A program made the translations under genes and the position numbers. Below, one piece after another: positions 5,874 through 9,243 of a DNA stretch of 9,243 bases. Under the pieces are notes generated by a model. That model made no database searches, had not been told where the DNA came from, and saw nothing but the letters and a program-made list of their open reading frames with translations. Source of the DNA: Thermoplasmata archaeon (GTDB taxonomy: Archaea > Thermoplasmatota > Thermoplasmata > Thermoplasmatales > Thermoplasmataceae); NCBI GenBank assembly GCA_021847855.1, contig JAJZOT010000044.1, positions 1-9,243 of the forward strand, in the 5' to 3' direction. Each line of letters starts with the position of its first letter. The first letter of the stretch is position 1.

Positions 5874-6266
5874 GATTTCAATTGATCAAAGTTTCATCCA
5901 TAATTTGATTGATTGCAGCTTTGCGATAAGATAATATTATCCCCCTCAAATTTTTCTGATTTAGGACCGGCAGATCTTCGAGAATCTCTAACATAAAAAA
6001 GACCTAGGGCTAGTCTCCATTGTTGTCGTTGATATCAATAGCACGGATGTTCATGTTTGTATTGACCACACAGGAGGCCATAGGTGGCACCAGTTTCCGA
6101 AAGGACAAAGAGGTAGTCAAGTTGCTTGAAGGTAATGGAATCCGTTTCATCCACCCGGGGTGATTCGCTGGAATTACTTCTCGTCTTTGGTTCCCTATTT
6201 AAAATGTGAAAATGAGCTTGGACCCTACAAAAGCAAACGATTTAACCCTTTCAACATAGTAAATAC
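5874..6266 (+). other. Gene-free stretch with a possible decayed ORF
   Basis: No intact gene is visible over about 390 bases. From about 6010 one plus frame reads VVVDINSTDVHVCIDHTGG and continues until TGA near 6130. The adjacent frame then reads FRKDKEVVKLLEGNGIRF and stops after HPG near 6163. The two look like pieces of one protein separated by a frameshift, perhaps a transposase start or a small toxin-like protein, but I cannot identify it. A T5 run at 5949-5953 may help end the upstream operon. The 3' part holds the promoter of the next gene. Confidence 0.3.
6241..6246 (+). promoter_or_regulatory. TATA-like element of the disulfide oxidoreductase gene
   Basis: TTTAAC, preceded by GA, lies about 24 bases before the ATG at 6267, which has no ribosome binding site. 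This is consistent with a leaderless transcript. The match to a TATA consensus is modest. Confidence 0.35.
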
Positions 6267-6908
6267 ATGGGTATAATCAGAGACGAAATTCTAGGATGGC
6301 TCCATGAAGATTTCTCGAAGAGCCTGAAAAATGAAGTGGACGTTGTGGTATTCACAAACGAGACAACAGAACACTGCGATACTGCTTTTGCAATTGCAAA
6401 GGAGCTTTCAGGGCTGAATGGGAAGATCCATTTCATCCAGTATGATGTGGACAAGAATCTGGAAGCTTCTGAAACGTACAGGGTTTCAAGGGCCCCTACA
6501 ACAATCATAGCTAAACACGGGGAACAGGATGGTAGGATAAGGTTTACAGGCCTCCCTTCAGGGTATGAATTCACTTCCCTGGTTGAGATAATCAAGAACC
6601 TTTCAAGGAACGAGGCATCCCTGACCGCTTCCACCCTCCAGAGGGTTGCCGCGGTGTCTGTTCCCACTGAAATCCGCGTATTTGTGACACCAACCTGCCC
6701 CTATTCTCCAAGGATTGTTCAGGCAGCACACAAGTTCGCGATGATGAACCCCAATATCAGGACAGACATTATAGAGGCCCTTGAATTCCACGACCTTGCC
6801 AGTGAAGCGGGGGTCAATTCAGTTCCCCATGTTGCAATCAGCAATGGCAATGAATTTGAAGGGGCATTCCCGGAAGAAACCTTCGCATCATACGTGTCAG
6901 GAGACTGA
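6267..6908 (+). CDS. Protein disulfide oxidoreductase-like protein with both CxxC sites reduced to single Cys
   Basis: 213 residues made of two thioredoxin-fold modules, as in the archaeal PDO (glutaredoxin-like) family that makes and shuffles disulfides in the cytoplasm. Module 1: VVFTNETTEHCDTAF (27-41), with C37 followed by DTA where relatives have CxxC; cis-Pro region SRAPTT (74-79); GLPSGYEFTSLVE (95-107). Module 2: VFVTPTCPYSPRIVQAAHKFA (138-158), with C144-PY-S147 instead of CPYC; cis-Pro SVPHV (185-189); FEGAFPEETF (197-206). Fold and length match the family, but both resolving cysteines are gone, so dithiol oxidase or isomerase chemistry is unlikely. Single-cysteine (monothiol), peroxidase-adaptor or glutathione/CoA-linked roles are possible. 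It is not part of the SagB operon and its base composition is richer in GC. The ATG at 6267 gives the family N-terminus. Confidence 0.88.
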   Translation: MGIIRDEILGWLHEDFSKSLKNEVDVVVFTNETTEHCDTAFAIAKELSGLNGKIHFIQYDVDKNLEASETYRVSRAPTTIIAKHGEQDGRIRFTGLPSGYEFTSLVEIIKNLSRNEASLTASTLQRVAAVSVPTEIRVFVTPTCPYSPRIVQAAHKFAMMNPNIRTDIIEALEFHDLASEAGVNSVPHVAISNGNEFEGAFPEETFASYVSGD

Positions 6909-6922
6909 AAAAACAGGGAGTG

Positions 6923-6945
6923 GTGTACGGGGAGATTCCGTACAC
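6923..6945 (+). repeat. Stem-loop 15 bases after the oxidoreductase stop
   Basis: GTGTACGG and CCGTACAC form a perfect 8-bp stem around a seven-base loop (GGAGATT). With a two-base bulge the stem can extend by GTG/CAC. No T-run follows, so it is not a typical archaeal terminator; it may stabilise or process the 3' end, or be part of a structured RNA with the tRNA-like relic just downstream. Confidence 0.5.
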
Positions 6946-6961
6946 ACCACACGGGCTTGAA

Positions 6962-7003
6962 GGAGCGGGTAGCCCAGTTTAGGAAAGAGCGTGGAGTCAT
7001 AAA
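6962..7003 (+). tRNA. Possible tRNA-Met(CAT) 5' half, degenerate relic
   Basis: The stretch reads like the acceptor, D-arm and anticodon-arm part of a tRNA: GGGTAGCCCAGTTTAGG followed by AAAGAGC and GGAGTCATAAAC, which resembles archaeal elongator tRNA-Met with a CAT anticodon. The D-stem has one mismatch, the anticodon stem does not close well, and no T-arm (GGTTCAAATCC-like) or matching 3' acceptor strand follows, even allowing for an intron. It is therefore at most a relic or a chance resemblance. Confidence 0.25.
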
Positions 7004-7052
7004 CATTGCCATAAAAGTGCATCTGCAGTAGCTTTTCCCTAACCTCAATTTG

Positions 7053-7070
7053 CAGGTGATATATCACTTG
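7053..7070 (+). promoter_or_regulatory. Palindromic TATA region upstream of the zinc-ribbon gene
   Basis: GTGATATATCAC at 7056-7067 is a perfect 12-bp palindrome, extended by CA/TG on each side after one mismatched pair. Its centre doubles as a TATA-like box about 33 bases before the ATG at 7095. A regulator bound here would directly block TBP, so it is a candidate operator. Confidence 0.4.
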
Positions 7071-7094
7071 TCAAAACCATAACATGTAATACAT

Positions 7095-7382
7095 ATGAAT
7101 AAGGGCAAGTTCAGCGAAAGGAACAGAAGATACGTTTTGAGGCGTTCCCAGCGACATCGCCCTATCTGCACCTGCGGAACTTACCTCAAGAATGCCTATG
7201 TCCAGGACAGGACAAAGGGGAAATTCCATTGGATTAAGGTTGGCTACTACTGTCCGGCCTGTCTGGATTTCTACAAGGAGATTCCGGAGCAAACAGTGGT
7301 GAATCTTCTGACTCCTGAAGCCCCGGATGACATTGGAAAGCTGAAGCATAATCTCGAAAAGTTGTTCAGCAAATGGGACTAA
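7095..7382 (+). CDS. Small zinc-ribbon protein, unknown function
   Basis: 95 residues. The N-terminal 23 residues are strongly basic (KFSERNRRYVLRRSQRHR). A zinc-ribbon pair follows: C25-T-C27-G in RPICTCGTYL and C53-PA-C56 in GYYCPACLDFY, with VQDRTKGKFHWIKV between them. The first knuckle is CxC rather than the usual CxxC. The C-terminal third (about 62-95) is mostly helical and charged, ending in KLKHNLEKLFSKWD. The basic tail plus zinc ribbon suggests binding to nucleic acid, as in small regulators or ribosome/transcription-associated proteins of archaea and their viruses. I do not recognise a specific family. It stands alone behind its own palindromic promoter and is convergent with the ATPase gene. 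Confidence 0.7.
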   Translation: MNKGKFSERNRRYVLRRSQRHRPICTCGTYLKNAYVQDRTKGKFHWIKVGYYCPACLDFYKEIPEQTVVNLLTPEAPDDIGKLKHNLEKLFSKWD

Positions 7383-7427
7383 CCAGAACAATTTGTGTTA
7401 GTGCCACATTTTCAGGAATAAATCGGT

Positions 7428-7455
7428 GTCCTTGAGGACAGGTCAAACATTTTTC
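7428..7455 (+). terminator. Hairpin plus T-run after the zinc-ribbon gene
   Basis: TGTCC-TTGA-GGACA (7428-7441) is a perfect 5-bp stem with a four-base loop, followed within ten bases by ATTTTTCC. A further T6 run lies at about 7493-7498. Both are reasonable archaeal termination signals for the gene ending at 7382. Confidence 0.45.
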
Positions 7456-7501
7456 CTTTCATTCCCCTCTAAAACAAGAACCACGACTGAAAATTTTTTC
7501 A

Positions 7502-7551
7502 GGACATTTGTCCCCGGTCCCCGGTGTTTGCATGCGATCAGGCGTAACGCC
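7502..7551. repeat. GC-rich patch with short symmetric elements between convergent genes
   Basis: This 50-base patch holds GGAC-ATTT-GTCC (7502-7513), a tandem TCCCCGG duplication (7511-7524), a TGCATGC-type palindrome (about 7528-7534) and GGCGTAACGCC (7541-7551). It is flanked by strongly AT-rich DNA. No function can be assigned. Confidence 0.3.
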
Positions 7552-7611
7552 GCGTGCGTATAATAATTATATAGACAATAGCAAGGAACCCTGTCAAATC
7601 GTAAATAAATC

Positions 7612-7629
7612 AGGGGTTATTTTTCCCCT
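7612..7629 (-). terminator. Hairpin downstream of the ATPase gene
   Basis: AGGGG and CCCCT form a 5-bp stem around an AT-only eight-base loop, about 30 bases past the ATPase stop. It lies between convergent genes. On the minus strand no long T-run follows, so the terminator role is only suggested by position. Confidence 0.35.
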
Positions 7630-7657
7630 TGATTGCGGTACTGACACATTTCAGAGC

Positions 7658-8710
7658 CTATAATTCATCATAGTCATACTGTATGGGAGGATGGTAGACT
7701 CCGACATATTTCTTCATTGCTTCTGGTATCTCTATCCTCTCTCCGCATCTTGGACACCTTGCCTTATGCCAGGAGGGCTTCTTGTAATCCCAGACATACT
7801 GGCAGGTTGGGCAGTAGAGCTTCACTCCGAATTCCTTCTGAAGCACAACTTCAGCATCTGACCTTTTCTGGGATTGAGGCATTGGAGGCTGCTGGACGGG
7901 AGCTTCATCGTCCTCTCCCAAAATCTGGCCGCCGTTGGTCAGGCTCTTTTCCATCCTGTCAAGTTCCTCGACCGCCCTTGTTTCGCTCACATAAACGTCC
8001 CTGAGCCATACTTCCTTCCTTTCCTCATAGACCCTTGTGATGTGCCTGAAGGGGTGCTTAAAGAAGATGATGTTTTCCTCAATTATGATCTTCCTGTAGT
8101 TCTGGTGCCTGACAATCCTGAAACGCCTGTACCAGTTTCCATCCATGTTCCTGAATGCAGGAGGAATGACCCTGAAGACTTTCATCACGCCTTTGCGCTC
8201 CATCTCCTGGTCAGAATCCACCTTGGGGGTTGGTGATTCGAAGAGAACCGACATGAGTTTTCTTGTCTGACTGTCCAGGTATTCCATCTTGGGAGTCGTT
8301 ATGATAACGATGATCCCAAAGATCCTAAATGACTGGGCCACCTTTGCAAGCAGCTTCACTCTCTTTTCATGCCAGTCCCTTGAGTTTGCATCCACCCCTG
8401 CATCATCGAAAATAATGACGGATCCTCTGGGCAGCCTCGAGGTGATTTTCTTTGCAAATTCCCTGACAGTGAAGACAATGTTGTCAGCAGTGAAATTCGG
8501 GTCGATTGCCTGGGCGAGGGTGATTGCAGAATAGGATTTCCCCGAACCCATTGCCCCCACAAATGCAATAATCAGCGGCCATCCGTTCTTGATTCTTGTT
8601 GCAACCCAATGCAGGAACCATATGACGTGAGTTTTCGCCGGAACCTCCACGTCCGGGGCTGACGCATCGGGATTGTAACCGCGATTAAAGCCGTTATCTG
8701 CTTCTATCAT
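7658..8710 (-). CDS. P-loop ATPase with C-terminal zinc ribbon, mobile-element type
   Basis: 350 residues. Walker A is GAMGSGKS (52-59), Walker B is SVIIFDDAG (97-105), and a sensor-like strand IIVIITTP (133-140) follows, an arrangement like the Zot, FtsK/HerA or packaging ATPases used to move or process DNA. Residues 175-245 are basic with several Arg-rich strands. A low-complexity linker (QQPPMPQSQ, 273-281) leads to a four-cysteine zinc ribbon: C300-PT-C303 and C319-PR-C322. The ATG overlaps the stop of the upstream gene as ATGA, with GAGGAT upstream, so the two are translationally coupled. It is on the same strand as the integrase but distant. I infer a virus or plasmid DNA-handling role; the precise family is not certain, and a chromosomal ATPase is possible. 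Confidence 0.75.
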   Translation of the reverse strand: MIEADNGFNRGYNPDASAPDVEVPAKTHVIWFLHWVATRIKNGWPLIIAFVGAMGSGKSYSAITLAQAIDPNFTADNIVFTVREFAKKITSRLPRGSVIIFDDAGVDANSRDWHEKRVKLLAKVAQSFRIFGIIVIITTPKMEYLDSQTRKLMSVLFESPTPKVDSDQEMERKGVMKVFRVIPPAFRNMDGNWYRRFRIVRHQNYRKIIIEENIIFFKHPFRHITRVYEERKEVWLRDVYVSETRAVEELDRMEKSLTNGGQILGEDDEAPVQQPPMPQSQKRSDAEVVLQKEFGVKLYCPTCQYVWDYKKPSWHKARCPRCGERIEIPEAMKKYVGVYHPPIQYDYDEL

Positions 8711-9243
8711 ATGGAATCCTCTGGCCCAATTGTTTCATTCTGCCTTACGACCTTAGGTGGAGCCACCAGACCTTTCCTGTTAAGGAGCCCTGAAATTGCT
8801 GCAAGCCATTTCTGGCAGAAGTTGTATCTCGCTTCAAGATACTGTTCCTCGTCCCTCATTGCCATAATCTTCCTATCATCGGATACGAGCTCCGCGGTCA
8901 TCTTGAAGTAAGGCGTGTCATACAGCTCTCCCAGCATATCATGGATGGTCTGAATGCTGCGGAGAAGATAGTTTACGTGAACCCTCGAGACTCTGCCATT
9001 GGAGGCTATGCCTGCAACCTTGTAGAATCTCCGGAGCGCCTTAGTCTCAATGTCCCACTTCTTCCTGTAAAGCATGGAGGAGATAGAACCAAACCACCTG
9101 TGGCTGAAATCATACCGGTTGGCCAGGTAATCCTCGTCACTGGCAAGTTCCATGAGTTGGAGGTCGTATTCCTCGAGTTCCTTGCACTCATTCTGATAGA
9201 TCTCATCGAATTCATCATTCAGGAGGCCGTGCACTGTTGCAAG
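8707..9243 (-). CDS. Helical protein with internal duplication, start may lie outside the window
   Basis: At least 175 residues; not recognised. The frame is open to the right edge and the first usable start inside is a GTG at 9234, so the true start may be beyond the window. The protein is charged and mostly helical. Two segments repeat each other with identical internal spacing: 33-59 and 128-155, both following the pattern YLxxRYxFxx(R/K)WxxxISxxLxRK. They are about 96 residues apart, so the protein probably contains two copies of a domain joined by a helical linker (60-127). Its stop overlaps the ATPase start as ATGA, which implies tight coexpression and perhaps a complex with that ATPase. 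There is no cysteine pair, signal peptide or membrane segment. Confidence 0.72.
   Translation of the reverse strand, partial: LATVHGLLNDEFDEIYQNECKELEEYDLQLMELASDEDYLANRYDFSHRWFGSISSMLYRKKWDIETKALRRFYKVAGIASNGRVSRVHVNYLLRSIQTIHDMLGELYDTPYFKMTAELVSDDRKIMAMRDEEQYLEARYNFCQKWLAAISGLLNRKGLVAPPKVVRQNETIGPEDSI

Noticed and set aside
6251..6667. 138-codon minus-strand ORF
   Set aside because: Shadow of the disulfide oxidoreductase gene, whose plus-strand product is clearly recognisable.
6962..7100. Functional intron-containing tRNA-Met
   Set aside because: No T-arm and no 3' acceptor strand complementary to the 5' part could be found downstream, so only a relic is proposed.
7502..7657. CRISPR-like or direct repeat array
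   Set aside because: Only one short tandem pair (TCCCCGG) is present, with no regularly spaced repeats.
7874..8236. 120-codon plus-strand ORF
   Set aside because: Antisense to the ATPase gene, which has clear Walker and zinc-ribbon motifs.

Overview
The window looks like archaeal DNA, most likely from a Thermoplasmatales relative. It has AT-rich TATA boxes about 23-26 bases upstream of leaderless starts, GGAGGTG-type ribosome binding sites on internal genes, a PaiA-type acetyltransferase that closely resembles the Thermoplasma acidophilum protein as I remember it, and an archaeal two-module protein disulfide oxidoreductase. This assignment is recognition from sequence; no search was run.

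Layout. (1) 1-584, minus: a tyrosine recombinase (integrase) cut off by the left edge. (2) 724-1662, minus: an unrecognised membrane protein. (3) 1761-1887, minus: two very small reading frames (23 and 17 codons), each with its own strong ribosome binding site, missed by ordinary ORF calling. (4) 1888-1984: a divergent promoter region with an imperfect dyad between the two TATA boxes. (5) 1985-5873, plus: a tight operon of two SagB-type (nitroreductase-fold) FMN dehydrogenases, an MFS transporter and a PaiA-like GNAT acetyltransferase. (6) 5874-6266: a stretch with no intact gene that may hold a decayed ORF. (7) 6267-6908, plus: a protein disulfide oxidoreductase in which both CxxC motifs have lost the second cysteine, followed by a hairpin and a tRNA-Met-like 5' relic. 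(8) 7095-7382, plus: a small zinc-ribbon protein behind a palindromic promoter. (9) 7658-9243, minus: a P-loop ATPase with a C-terminal zinc ribbon, translationally coupled to an upstream helical protein that contains an internal duplication. It resembles a virus or plasmid module.

Interpretation. The integrase and the ATPase module suggest an integrated element or a heavily exchanged region. By eye, the 1.7-5.9 kb part is clearly more AT-rich than the part right of 6.25 kb, which fits separate acquisition. The most interesting content is a candidate archaeal peptide-modification locus: a tiny precursor-like peptide divergently transcribed from two SagB-like oxidoreductases, an exporter, an acetyltransferase and a membrane protein, with no YcaO cyclodehydratase in the window. 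The two SagB-like proteins have lost different halves of the FMN-binding signature, which suggests an obligate heterodimer with one composite active site. The function of the locus is inference; the genes and motifs are read directly.
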